Shown in pieces: positions 23,960-35,515 of a stretch of DNA of 64,000 bases. A program made the position numbers and the translations under genes. The stretch is from Stratiolaelaps scimitus. Taxonomy: Eukaryota; Arthropoda; Arachnida; Mesostigmata; Laelapidae. The stretch lies in NCBI GenBank assembly GCA_019614645.1, contig JABWDB010000036.1:2662001-2726000 (forward strand), in the 5' to 3' direction. The notes under the pieces are model-generated. The model searched no databases, was not told the DNA's origin, and saw only the letters and a list, made by a program, of their open reading frames with translations. How positions within the stretch are numbered: the first letter of the stretch is position 1; each line of letters starts with the position of its first letter.

Positions 23960-24232
23960 ATGACAGATCCTGTGGACTATGGCATTGATGGTCTGGCGGT
24001 GAACGTCTTGGGCTGGTAGACAGGAGAGATGTGGTCTCGGTTCAAATAGTGTCAGACACGGAAAACTGTTGGATTTCTTTATGGTCTTTCTTTACCTGTG
24101 GACATTTTCCAGGTACTCCCGGTTAGAATAAGTGAAAGTGGGTAACACCATGGTAACACCTAAATGTTAAGTACTGAGGCGTGTCGCATTGGAGCAGAAC
24201 AGCTGAGAGTCAGCTGAGAAAAATATATATAT
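23960..24232 (+). repeat. long SINE family C, copy 1
   Basis: About 270 bases collinear with 26995-27240. Shared blocks are the B-box region GGTTCAAAT (24039-24047), GTCAGACACGGAAAACTGTT, a run of CTTT-rich sequence, CCAGGTAC, a GTAACACC/GTACCAACC segment with CTAAATGTTAA, CTGAGGCGTGTC and a palindromic end, CAGCTGAGAGTCAGCTGAGA. It ends in a short (TA)n tract. No protein is encoded. Confidence 0.7.
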
Positions 24233-26994
24233 ATTGTGACGAATGGAGATTGTTTCTTGACCGGTAGTGATGTCTCTCACTTCTCTTATTCGGGTTGTAC
24301 CGATAACAATACAAAAGCTGTGATAACGAAGATCGCTTGTAGAAATGTGCACCTTTTGTCAAAATATGCTTATCGCAATGATGACTTTTGGACAACAAAA
24401 AATCAACGTATGGAAGAAAATAATGTTTGCTTCTAAGAGTACATGTCGTTCAACGATAAGCGAAACTTAATGGGGATTACTCAGTGAACACACATGTCGA
24501 TGCCGTATTTGAAAATTCACAGAAGAACTAACTACTTTTACCAGTTGAAATATAGATGCCAATAACTTGAAACCTGCCTTCGCAATCTTATTGTACATCA
24601 ACCAACTAACAGAACCTTAACAGTCTCAGCTGACTTCTATTGGAATATCTGAAACTGACGAGCACCTACTTCAGAAAATCTGTTCATTCGGCTGCAATCG
24701 TAGGATAAACCGCAAGGTTTCACCCGTGCTTGCATAGACCATTGTTCGCCTCGTTAGTCCAACAAACTACACCCATATTTCTTCAATAGCAACAGCGTCC
24801 ATTCAATAGTTCTTCTAACATCGAGACATACTTATCCTGGACTCAAGGGTGTACTTGCTATGGAGCTAACACAAATGATTTCGACATAGCTTTGACAATT
24901 CCCGTTTGCTCAAATACACAGTAGCAGTAGCAGCAGCGGCGGCAGCAGCACACCCTCGGGGATGATGTGAGTCAGCCCCTAGCAGGGCCGTCGACATCTC
25001 TCCGGAAGACCTATGCATACACACACACACACGCAGGCCCCTACATTCAATGTAGTTCGAGTCTTGCCCGAGGCAAAAATCGCCCAGTTTCCAGTCGGTG
25101 CGTAATTGACTGTGAAAAAAATTCCACCATGAAGCTGTTTAATACAATCCTCTCAGTGTAATCCTTAATTGGAGTGAATAAAACGAAGCTCGTTAGAAGG
25201 AAAAGCTGGTCTTGTTGCCGGTCTAGCAACGCATCGGTGATGCGTCACTAGAAACCTGAATAAAAGTGACCTATATATTTCAGGAGACAGTGAGAAATTG
25301 TGATACAAACGGTGGGTTTCACGAAAGGCAAAACACTCCGATATTACTTGGCGTTATCGCAGAGAACAAGACCAGATTTGACTATGGCAACGCTATATCT
25401 CGCTACGCCATCAGAGAGTGCAGTTTGGCCAAGCGGCGGAGGCTGTTAGGAAAAAGGATCTGGTCTCAGAATTTCAGTGTCTAGACTTTAGATTTGAAGA
25501 CCCATTCGTCGATCTCTCAGAGTCGCAAGGTGACCATACCATTTTTTCTAAATCTATACTCGGGGGCGGGGTGTGGCATTACGGTAAATCTTGGAAAAAA
25601 TACTGGTTCACGGCTCAAAAATAGGTAGGTGTTTCATCTGCTTCAACTGTGAAACGAAATTTTTTTCTAAACTGCAACCCTATTTTTGCTTGTCTGTTAG
25701 CTTATATTGAGCCCTATGGTAAGCGCACATTTACCGCCTGCCTCTAGTCGCAAGTGTTCTATCGATATTTTGCTCTAAAATCGTGTCTGCCATTCAAGGC
25801 TTTACATTTAATACCAGCTATATTTCAACATTGGAAAGCGTATGATACGGTTGAATCAGCAGGAGTAGGCGAAGAAGAGGCCCTACAGTCGTGCTGCCCT
25901 CAGCTTTAATAGGAATGTTCTACAATTGGCTTTGATAGAAAAAACGACTTGGCATATCTCGAGATCGACGGAGACCCCCGTATTTCCCGTCCCACTGAAA
26001 GCGTTTGAGCATACTACCACGATTGAAATTACCAATTCCATCCTCATGGTGGCCCATCGCTGGTTAGTGTTGTTCTGCCTGAATTGTTCTAGTCAGCTCC
26101 CCTCCCGTATTCCTGTTAAGCTCGTCCTCACTTGATCCTCTAACAACTGCTACGTACGTGGTCCTTCTGACAGGTCTGGTCGACTGACCTATCCATCCGA
26201 ACCGAATGGACCCGCGCAGCTGTTAGATCGTTCTGCTTTGATGATGACCTCGAGCGTGTCGTGTCGTACCGTGCCACGGCAACAGCGACGGTTCAGGAGG
26301 TGCTTGTATGGGGGACGTGGGGATCGCCGCCGCCGCCACTGCAGCGCGTATTAGTAGTACCAACTACCACTACTACTATTGCTACGAAGAGAGTACGGCC
26401 TTGTCGGCTGAGCGGGGGACCACTTGGGGGAGGGGGTCTCTGAGCGCTGTGTCTGCTCGCATGATAGAGATAATGAGGAGAGATGGTAACGAGAAACGGA
26501 GGAAGACGATGAAGATGGGGAAGGCAGTTTGGTTCGTGAGGTGGTGGAGAAATAGGACGGATAACGATGTGGTCCTGTGGAGTAGTAAGAGTCGGGACGG
26601 ACTGCGAGAGACTGACTCCGTTGTCGATGGGCCGCGTGTTCGGTGGCCAGGCACTGATGTGACGGGGGCGAAGGCGGGGGCTGTTACTCGGGGTCGCTGC
26701 TTGAAGAGTGCTGCTGCTGCTGCTGCTGACGACGACGACGACGTCGACTGGCGACCGCGGACCGGTGATAACGAAACTGGCCGCGACGGAACGGGCCTAA
26801 TATTGCCGGCTCTTCGAGTTGAACTAGACAGCACGGAACTGCGTGGGGTCTACCACCGTTGATCGAGGCGACAAACTACGCGAGAAGCTTCGAAAGCCGC
26901 AACAACGACAATTCGACCCTTCGCTCGTTATTGTCAGTGACTAAGTGGCAAGGGTCATTCGTTCTGCCAGATTCCTTCGAGAAATCGAAAAGCA
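24233..26994. other. unassigned, with GC-rich patch 26200-26900
   Basis: Contains CAG/GGC repeats near 24920, (CA)n near 25020 and opposing 184- and 150-codon frames at 26308-26862 that are driven by trinucleotide repeats. No gene is recognised. Confidence 0.5.
26710..26743. repeat. GCT/GAC trinucleotide tract
   Basis: GCT (CTG) units followed by GAC (ACG) units; gives Ala-Asp runs on the plus strand and Ser-Ala runs on the minus strand. Confidence 0.95.
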
Positions 26995-27243
26995 TTTCGC
27001 TCGCGTTTGGAGTGCTGGACGGGAGCGACGTGTGGGCTGGGTTCAAATCCTGTCAGACGCGGAGAATCGTTGGAGTTCTTTATCATCTTTCATTATCTGA
27101 AGATTCTTGCCAGGTACGAGTAAGGAAGAGGAAAATAAGCAAAGGTGGAGGGTCCGACAGGTCCTCGTAGTACCAACCTAAAGGTTAAAAGCTGAGGTCT
27201 GTCAGATAGGGGAACAGCTGAAGGTCAGCTCGAAAAACAATTA
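26995..27243 (+). repeat. long SINE family C, copy 2
   Basis: Second copy of the family at 23960, with a better B box, GGTTCAAATCC (27040-27050), followed by TGTCAGACGCGGAGAATCGT, ATCATCTTTC, CCAGGTACGAGTAAG, GTACCAACCTAAAGGTTAAA, GCTGAGGTCTGTCAGAT and ACAGCTGAAGGTCAGCTCGA, then an A-rich tail. The apparent 103-codon frame at 26859-27170 overlaps it and is not a gene. Confidence 0.72.
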
Positions 27244-28695
27244 TTATTTCGCTAGGGTGATTGTTCGTACTATATTACACGATTGTCTTCTTTCGTCTAA
27301 CCGACTTTAGTTATCGCTTGTCAGTTGGTCATGACAAACGAACAGGATGGTCCAATAAGACCACGAAACGTTTGTAAATCGTATGTGCACAGTAGTTTGT
27401 CTGGAGCCATCTGCTGCCTACCTACCGGGCCAAATGGGAAACGGAAGAGAACGAATTACGCGTACGCCTCTCATTGGGTCTCCTTCACGATAGATGTGAA
27501 CGATGATATTGGGAGAGTTGCTGATTTTGCCACAGTGACAAGATAGAAACATTTGAAATCGCCGCTAGACCAGATGTTGAAAGGATCGGTAATTTATAGT
27601 AAGTGCAAGCATTTATAGGTCCACTATTTCCGGGGCAGTTAACCTCGTAAAGAGATTTCCAAATGCGATCTGCCCAGTCTCTCCTCATCTGTCCCGCTTT
27701 GGGACTTTCGCGGAATCCGGATTATGCTCGATGATTATAGCTAATCCGAGCTGTTCTTGGAATTCGTAGTAGTCAATTGTCTAAACGAAACTACCACTAG
27801 TCCCTTGAATGACCATAGTATGCAGTTTCACCTCCGTTGCGTTCACCGCGACGTTCGCTACCCCTTGCCGGGTCCAATGAAACGAACGTCTATTTTCCGC
27901 TATCTCATCCCCTTCCCTAAGGCTAAATTGGGGGCTCAGCCACCTAAGCCACGCTGGCTGCTGGCTGTCTCTCGCTCTCTCTCTCTCGCCCTCGCTCGCT
28001 CCGTCTCTTTGCGCGCTTCGGAGGACTCGCGTGGGAGACACCAACACACACGGCGAAGATTGGGGACCGGCTATCGCCCAACTCTCCCGTAAGAGAATGC
28101 GCCCCGAGCAATAAATCTCCTGATTCCTGCCCTCTAGTGACCCGTGTGTCATAGAAGAGGGGCGGGAGATTCGACCTCCGTTGGTTGAGTCGGTGGCAGG
28201 AACCTCAAAGCTCGAGCCATGAAGTGTCAGGGACCTTCCACATACCCTGTATTATATAATACTAATGACAGAGCCAGCAGACTTGTATAGGCGCGGTTTG
28301 GCCTCTCGGTGAGGCTGTGCTAGCTGGCTGGCGGGCGGGCGGGTTGGCTTCCAAACTGCGTCCCTAGGTACCGCCTCAGAAATCACGGGACGAACCACCA
28401 CACTTGCTGGCGTCTACCTTTACGGAACCACCCATATATGAACTCCTAGTTTAATACTTACATAGCTCCTTTCAAGTGACGTAGTTGCACCGACCCTTGA
28501 GGATTCATTTAAGGGAGTGCAGTGCTTGGCTGGATTCGAATTTGGCCTTGTAGAATTAGGCACTACCACCTTCGATAGTATATATAGGCTATCGTTTTCG
28601 ATACACATTGGACTCGTGAATACGTCGATTCGGCCTTTCGGTTAAGTTAGTGCAATGGTAGCTAGATGTCTGGCAGATTTACTAGTTAGGTGTAC

Positions 28696-28764
28696 TTATT
28701 TTTTTTAGAGGGGGAGTGCTGGCTTTTGTATTTGCCAGCCAACACTCCTCCTTTAAAAAAATAA
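28696..28764. repeat. isolated imperfect hairpin, about 28-bp arms
   Basis: TTATTTTTTTTAGAGGGGGA and GTGCTGGC on the left face GCCAGCCAACACTCC and TCCTTTAAAAAAATAA on the right, with a few mismatches and a short loop. Confidence 0.7.
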
Positions 28765-29419
28765 CCGCCTCCCTCCTGGAACTGTTGACTATGTTCAACA
28801 GCACCACCCTTTCCAGTAAACAACTACCGTGGCCAACAGGGCGTCTGTAGAAAGAACTGTGTATATAGACACGCAGTATTCATGACGCATACAGGGGTAT
28901 ACGGTGCCTTCCTTTCTGCACCGTGATAGCTGTGCCGCAGACCACATTAGTTGCCACTACTACTTAACAAATCTTATTGCAGAGATACTGCCCATAAACG
29001 TAAATATGGCCCCACTCAGATTTGAACTTCATACTCCACAAAATTTCCGTTTTGGTACTGCCCGCTTTGCCGACCACGCCATGGCCGCAGGCCACTATTT
29101 AGGTATACTAGGGTGAATATCTGTGGATTTAGCTTGAGATGACTGACAAGTGAATCTCATCATTTTAAGTCCTGTCGGCTGGTGCACGACACCCGCTCAG
29201 TTCCGTTAGGATGCTACGTAGGCATATAAGCCTCCGCTATTCAATTCGCCCTATAGTTGTAGAAAGAGCACGACATGAGACCTAGGCCCTAATTTCTGAA
29301 GAAGATAAGCTCATCATTTTCAAGCAAACAACCTAAAGGAAACTTGCAAAGTGCCAATCATGGGAACAGCCTTTACTCGGAAAACTGAGTACTCGATAGT
29401 CTTCCATGCCTACATAAGC

Positions 29420-29495
29420 AAAGGTAAAGGTTTATTGGTTTATTGAAGTAGCTGCAATTTTACAATGCTTAAGCTCTCTTTTATTTTATATCTAA
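29420..29495 (-). repeat. SINE family A, 3' fragment
   Basis: Only the 3' body is clear: the minus strand has AAGAGAGCTTAAGCATTGTA, TTGCAGCTACTTCAATAAAC, CAATAAAC and CCTTTACC. The tRNA-like head is not recognisable beyond about 29495, so the copy is truncated or decayed. Confidence 0.7.
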
Positions 29496-30449
29496 TCAAC
29501 TGACGTGGCACTTGGCATGCATCAAGCATGCCGCACTGACATTACTGCTAAGAGTCAGGTTCTGTTCAAGGTCTCATTTGTCGGGCGCCATGTCACCCAC
29601 TACTAGACGAGTAATGGAGATAATTTTTCGAAGTGCCTTGCTTCAGCTGTAGCGTACGCAACATACGCAATATGAAAGTATTACAGGACGGAGCAGATAT
29701 CACACGCGTGCGATGAGTCGATGTATTTATAATGAGTAGAGAAGAAGACAACGGGGTGGTGCACCACGAGAGATCTTTGGCGTGAACGAAAGGTCGCTTC
29801 GCCGAATGTGCGGGGGAAAGTGCCGTGTTGATGGGTGGTTCCACAGTGCGGGACATGATATGGGTGGATTTAATTACAGAGTTACGACGATATTTCTACC
29901 GTCGCAGATATTCGTCTGGGAAGAGGTGGCGAGATGGTCTCTACTCTAACAAGTATTCCCTTCAGATCTTTGAATCATAGGCTGACTCCGTGCATCAGAC
30001 AGACCTCGACGGTGCTCGGACTTACTGTCGCCCTCGGGGCCTAAGCGAAGAACTGAACAAGTTAGTGACAAAATTCGATTCAAGATCCCACAGAGGTACG
30101 AGAGCCCCCCAGCTGAAGCAGCTGTCGGTCCGGTAAATTCTTCTGGAAATAGTGGGATTTTCCCCGACTCGTAGCTGCAGAAGCTCGTAGTTTAAGGCAC
30201 TATTGCCATATATCACAATTCGCAGCGGGTGATCGCTGAAAGCTCTGGTGGTGGCGTCACCTAATGTGGTGATTAGTGCACAGAAATGAAGCGGATGACT
30301 GGCACAAGGATTGCGGGTGGTCTAACTTCCTAATTTGTATGGGGCATTTTCCTTTAGGAAAAAAAGTCCCTTTTGCTGCTGTATTGGGCTACCCGAGAAG
30401 ACCAGATACATTTAGCTGAAACGGGAACATCGCAGGACCCGGGACACAG

Positions 30450-30640
30450 CTTGGCTAAATCGACCGGTAGTGGGATACGTGCCAGACCCTAGATTCAAAT
30501 CTTGCCGTGGCTCGCCTCAGGAAGCGAGGTGCGGTTCTCCCTTCGGATATCTCTCGTACTAATGCAAGCACACAGCAAAGTACCGACAAGTGTTTAATAG
30601 GAGAAGGACTGGGGGTATGCCGGTCGCAAACGAACATCCA
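30450..30640 (+). repeat. dispersed repeat family D, copy 2 (SINE-like)
   Basis: A B-box-like GATTCAAATC lies at about 30492-30501, followed by GCTCGCCTCAGGAAGCGAGG, GTTCTCCCTTCGGATATCTC, TCGTACT, GACAAGTGTTTAATAGGAGA and AGGACTGGGGG, then CCGGTCGCAAACGAA. The order matches copy 1 at 23425. The 5' limit is a guess based on a tRNA-like head. Confidence 0.4.
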
Positions 30641-33600
30641 AGATTCATACAGTAACCTCGCGTGCACGTGTTGCGTTGGCTTGCAGTTCACATCGTAGCC
30701 AGAACCGGAACATTTATTATGCCAACGATTTACTATGACCGCTCGATTGGACTCCGACCAAAAGACTTCCCGCTCCATTGGCTGACGTGTATTTTGCAGA
30801 ACACAAGCAAAAACTGGCCAAGGACTACAGGTTCCCTTCCACAGTTGCCTTTCTCAACGGTCTGTTGCTGGGAACTTGTTGGCATCTCGTGAAGAAGCAC
30901 TTAATCTACCTGAACGGAAAGCATCATGTAACTATGGTATCAACAATTTCATATGCTTGGTACATATATACACTTCGATGGCCAAAGAGAGAAGGGTGTA
31001 ACATCACTGCAGTCCCTATAATTGACGAACAAACCCATAGGTGGACGAAATTCCAAAGTATCCGTCGGATAAAAATTACTGCCTTTCAAAGTACTGGCTT
31101 CTGATTGTTCAGGAATGGGTCCCCCGTTGCCCAAGCCTGAGATTTTCTAAACATGGAATAACGCCTTTATTACCGTCGTAAATGTATTTCAAGCACAATT
31201 ATTCGTTTGATATAGATGTCTTGATATCTGCCACATAAACATTTGGATGATTTTTTCTGTAGGTGCTTTGCACTTTACTTTAACTACAGAACCTCTCCTG
31301 TTACTAGATACGTGCATAAGATTGGATGTATCGAATGTATCGTCATTACGTTTAACGGGTTTTTTCTGCGACCAATGGTTAACAGGCGACCTTATCACGT
31401 AGCATAATCATGTCGAGATTTAGGCGACAACGGAGGAACTCGCGCTACATTTGTTCCATTATCTTCGTACCACACAATTTTGCTGGATTCCAAAGTTCAT
31501 TCGATGCGCACAGTAGCAACGCGGCAACATCTGATACATATAATCTTAAATTCCTAACATTGGGGCGATCCTAAACTAAAAATCCTCATGACCCAACTAT
31601 AGCAACAACGAACTCCTACGAGTAACGGATTATGTATGTCCGCTGAATGTAAACGTTTCCGAAACTTTAAGACCAATATCCTTAGCTGCATTTTCTTTTT
31701 TCGTGCTCAGCATCCTTCAGGCGATACGCCGACATTGGGACCCGTCTGCCCTGGCCGAGAACCCCGCACTTATGGATCAAGAGCTTGAGTCCCATATTCT
31801 CGGAACGCACTACCAGATCATTTACAGCATTAACTTCGTAAAATACCACGCGATGTCAGCGATATATTGTAATAAGGGTATGAGGACAAGGTATTACCAT
31901 ACAGACGAGCTAGACCCAAGTTGAAAAGAGCGCAAAATTCTTCGGTGGAGTGGATCGCCTTTTGCATGCTCAATAAAGTTGTAAGCAAGTTTGTGCTGTC
32001 CAATTAGAGGTTGTCCTAAAATCATTCATTAGAACGAACTTTGTTGGTTAGGAGAGGCCCGTTCAAGAACACTGTTGCTTGAGGCCGTCGCCCCAAGCTG
32101 GGATTACTCCCAATAAGTGGCGCACAGTGATTCTTTGGCTTCAGTTGCAACGATCGCCTGAACGAGCCGGGAGTTAAGAAGCTTAATAGGTGACTTGTGT
32201 GCAGGTTGGGTAACCTTCGAATAACGAAGAGACTTTCGCTGCTCGGGTTAATTTAATACCCTTCTAAATTTTGATGTCGTCGAGATCGATGGCTAGACGG
32301 ACGAGCGCTCTCGATAGACAAGATTGCCTCCACTTGAATTTTAATACACGCTGATATTTGAGGCGCACGCATTTCTGAACATAGAAAAAAGCTCACTGCG
32401 AATATATTCCATGGTTCGTGTGCGAGAGCTAGGAAGCCAACAATCTTGAATGCTATAACAAATTGCTGTAAGCTACGTGCACAGTGAAATTATAATCTCC
32501 AAGCTGAAAACTTTAAATGCACTCCCTATAATTCAATCAATTTACATTAAAAAACTGAAGTTTCGCCGAGTCACTGTATACCCCCCCCCGCCCATCTTCA
32601 CGTAAACCGAATCTTCGCAGCCCCATCATAGGGGTCACGAAAACCATATTGCTAGCTTGTTCTTATTGTGTTCGCCTGATAATTAGGTTTCTAGAATCCG
32701 TAGAGAGTTGCCCGAATCCGTTGAATCACTAGCTGAGAATTTCAGCAGTGAGCATCCAAATGTTGTTCTTTTCGAGAAAAACCTAGAAGGCCAACTTTAA
32801 ACATTCATAACGCCGAATTAACCTAAAATGGCGTTTTGCTATTTCTGCTTGAGTGCGTGACGTGGTCTTCATAACAAAAAAAAGGGTCAATTCATCATCA
32901 TCATCGCATAGCCTCAAACGCAAAAGTGTACATATCATTGGCCGCACTCACAAATTCTGCATATAACGTTTGCTGGAAGGAAGCATATGTAAGCAACCAA
33001 GTACGACTAGCAGCGACCCAACGCACTACGGAAAGATCAAAGTCATCGGCGAGGGGTAGGGAGAGGTTCGATAAGAAGGATGCGACCTGCTATCGAATGA
33101 TGGCCGACGAGATCTTTTTAATTAACGAGACCATCCTGAGATCAAAGAGCGGGTCGGAACTGGTTAAACTAGCTGGTTCATCCGAGGACTGATGGTGCAC
33201 AGGTGAAGTCGCGGCAACACACACACACACACGACTGCTGCCGCTCAAATATACGCAATAGTAACTTTCGAAAGTTTTCGTGCAAGTCAACCTTCGAACG
33301 TGAATGATGACCAGTGGAGGGCGACGTGTACTGTCAATGCCAGCACCTCGGTCGAATGGCCTGATTCATTGCAAATATCATACAGTAAATACTGCGCCTG
33401 TTTCACTTATATGATACGATACGATACAGTCAACGACATAGGCACTGTAGCGAAACCTGCACCCTGTGGGCACATCACTGCGTCCCAAGTATTTTGGCCA
33501 AGTCTCAATTTCCACAGACTCAAGGTTGGGGATAATAATAGCGTGGATGGGCAATTTTTTTTCATGAGCCTTCCTTTATAGTTCGCCCTCATCTCGTCAT

Positions 33601-33690
33601 CTCTACACGTTCCACTGCTGGATTCTCCTCATAGCCTTCATTTCCAATCGAATATCATCATCTTCCTCTCAAAAAAAAAAAATATACGTT
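30641..33690. other. unassigned sequence
   Basis: A strong pyrimidine tract ending GTGCTCAG (31691-31710) precedes a short open frame (31711-31924) with coding-like codons, and another frame ends at 33192. (CA)n lies at about 33213-33230. No protein family is recognised. Confidence 0.5.
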
Positions 33691-34887
33691 GACCGACGCC
33701 ATGGGAGACCACGATATACGGAACAACTCGCCTGATAATGTTGGCCGAGACATCCATCGGCCTCAATGTGGTGACCAAACACGGCCCGAAGAAACCAAAA
33801 CGGGGTTGATCGGGGATTTAACATCATCGTAAGGTCCCTACGCCGGTGGTGCTTCTCCTGTGGCGGCGGCGGCGCCTGCTGTGCCATACTGCGGTTCGGT
33901 ATGATCCATCCGCTGCGGTGACCCTTTCATCCATAACAACGTGCCCTAGTCCTGCTGCACGTCCATCGTGGCGACCCCTCAATTCGTGCGCGCTGTGGCC
34001 ACGGCAGCTGTTGCAGACTGCGTCGGCTGAAAGCCGCCGAGGTCCTCTTTCATCTGATATATATATATATATGTATATATATATGTTCTCGTATATGTGG
34101 CATGGAATAGCCAGCAAGTCGGCACCCGTACCCATCCACCAGCTGCTGCGGCCGGAGCGGCGGCTCCGAACGGCCACTGAGCAGTCGTGGACCATGTTCG
34201 CGTTCTGCTGCCGCTGACCTCGCTGCTGTTGCCACGACCGTCCGGAAAATACGTTTCGCCGTTTGCTGCGACAGCTACATAACGACAACCGGCGGGCACC
34301 CCGTCCGCGCCGACTCGTTCCAACTCATATGGTGATCTGCGGTCACAACAACACACGGTGACGACGGAACGCGCAAAAGGGGTGGCGAATGCGTCGGCGG
34401 CGGCGTGGAACACTATGCTCGTCATCTTGAGGGTCACAATCTGGCGCCGTATGTGCCGAGACCGACTATGAATGGCTTCAACAGTAGCAGCAATGTGTCG
34501 CTTTTCAGGAGCAACGTTGGCGTAAAAACGCCCTGCCGCCACAGAACACCCGCGTGCCGAACCTCGTAGTCCATTATGCCATTGTTGCTTGATGGACATT
34601 TGGCCTAGCAACGAATACGCAGGGCATAACTACGCCACCTGTTGTCGGTCAACGTAATAAGATATGGCGCAATTTTCTGAAAATATATCTTACATAATAA
34701 TATATACTATTATAACGCTCACGTTGCAGCTGAGGTTATGGACACTGCGGTTTCGATGTTTGGCTTGAGTCCAAAAAAAAACAACATTTTGTTTAATAAT
34801 ACACGAGTTCAGTGTGTTTGGGCACACCGCCTATTTGGACATACGAACGGTCATCTTAGTTGTTTGCCATTGTTCTTCTATTGGTAG
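33691..34887. other. GC-rich low-complexity patch
   Basis: Overlapping frames of 123, 154 and 210 codons run through an embedded (TA)n array and are therefore unlikely to be genes. Confidence 0.5.
34057..34084. repeat. (TA)n microsatellite inside GC-rich patch
   Basis: TA array with one G interruption. It lies inside the long minus-strand open frames of this patch and produces their Tyr-Ile runs, which argues that those frames are not genes. Confidence 0.95.
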
Positions 34888-35053
34888 ATTGTCGAAATTA
34901 GATAAATATTGCGCAACGAACGACTTGATTGATCCCCCCGTATTCGGACTGAATGAGAGCTCTTATGGCGAGCCCAAGAAACAGCCCATCCTCAAGCGTG
35001 CCTATCGCAATCTCTTGAAACGAACACAAAACTTCGTCAGGGCTTCAGTGTAA
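34888..35053 (+). CDS. possible terminal coding exon, function unknown
   Basis: A pyrimidine-rich stretch ending TTGGTAG (34881-34887) could be a 3' splice site. The open frame that follows ends NLLKRTQNFVRASV and a TAA at 35051-35053, and its codons (AAG, CTC, CGC, GTC, CAG) look biased. No domain or family is recognised. Frames of this length arise by chance about 200 times in such a window, so composition and one splice-like signal are the only support. If real, it would be the C-terminal exon of an upstream plus-strand gene. Confidence 0.22.
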
Positions 35054-35110
35054 TCTAGCCGAACAGCAGCCGATGGCACTCACGGGCGACACTCACCTCC
35101 GTCAGATCTA

Positions 35111-35515
35111 TCAATCAACACCACGAGAGGGCCTATTGTTATTATTGTTCTTCGTTGTTTTCGATCCGTTCCAGCCGTGGCAACGACCGCAGAACGGCCA
35201 CTCGAAGCCATCGAGCTCGCAGCTTTGGCAAACCCAATATCTGGCCGCTTTTTTCAGGTCAAGATGAAATATGCATCTGCCTCGGGCAAAACAAATCATC
35301 AACAACATCGTACATAGTTCGTTAGCAGCAGCAGTAGCAGCGTCAGCCGCCGCCGCCGCTGCCGCCACCGTTCTCTGCTCAGTTCGCTTCCCCGCGCCGG
35401 TTGCTCCCTGGGTCATCGGTTCATAGGTCTGCGAGTGGCACATAGATTCTAGTGGCATTCGACAATATGATTGCTTGAGTCTAACCAAAACGGGACGCGG
35501 AGGGCCTATCGCCAC
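35111..35515 (-). CDS. possible exon with a four-Cys zinc-finger-like motif
   Basis: This 134-codon minus-strand frame has an Ala-rich run (51-57), then WVCQSCELDGFEWPFCGRC at 94-112. That gives W-x-C-x2-C-x9-C-x2-C with Cys at 96, 99, 109 and 112. The W-x-C start and two CxxC pairs resemble a RanBP2-type zinc finger, but the loop is one residue short and lacks the conserved Asn. An Asn run (123-127) comes from an AAC/AAT microsatellite. It lies in a GC-rich low-complexity patch where long frames arise easily. No splice sites were settled. Confidence 0.2.
   Translation of the reverse strand: MAIGPPRPVLVRLKQSYCRMPLESMCHSQTYEPMTQGATGAGKRTEQRTVAAAAAAADAATAAANELCTMLLMICFARGRCIFHLDLKKAARYWVCQSCELDGFEWPFCGRCHGWNGSKTTKNNNNNRPSRGVD

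Larger units (their letters stand above)
27244..30449. other. unassigned, apart from hairpin 28696 and SINE 29420
   Basis: A CT-rich tract lies near 27968-27990 and GGC repeats near 28335. Open frames on both strands at 27757-28152 mirror each other and match nothing. Confidence 0.5.

Noticed and set aside
26308..26862. 184-codon plus-strand frame and 150-codon minus-strand partner
   Set aside because: Both are sustained by GCT/GAC repeats and neither resembles a protein family.
33979..34611. 210-codon minus-strand open frame as a gene
   Set aside because: It reads straight through a (TA)n microsatellite, giving a Tyr-Ile run, and overlaps other frames of similar length.
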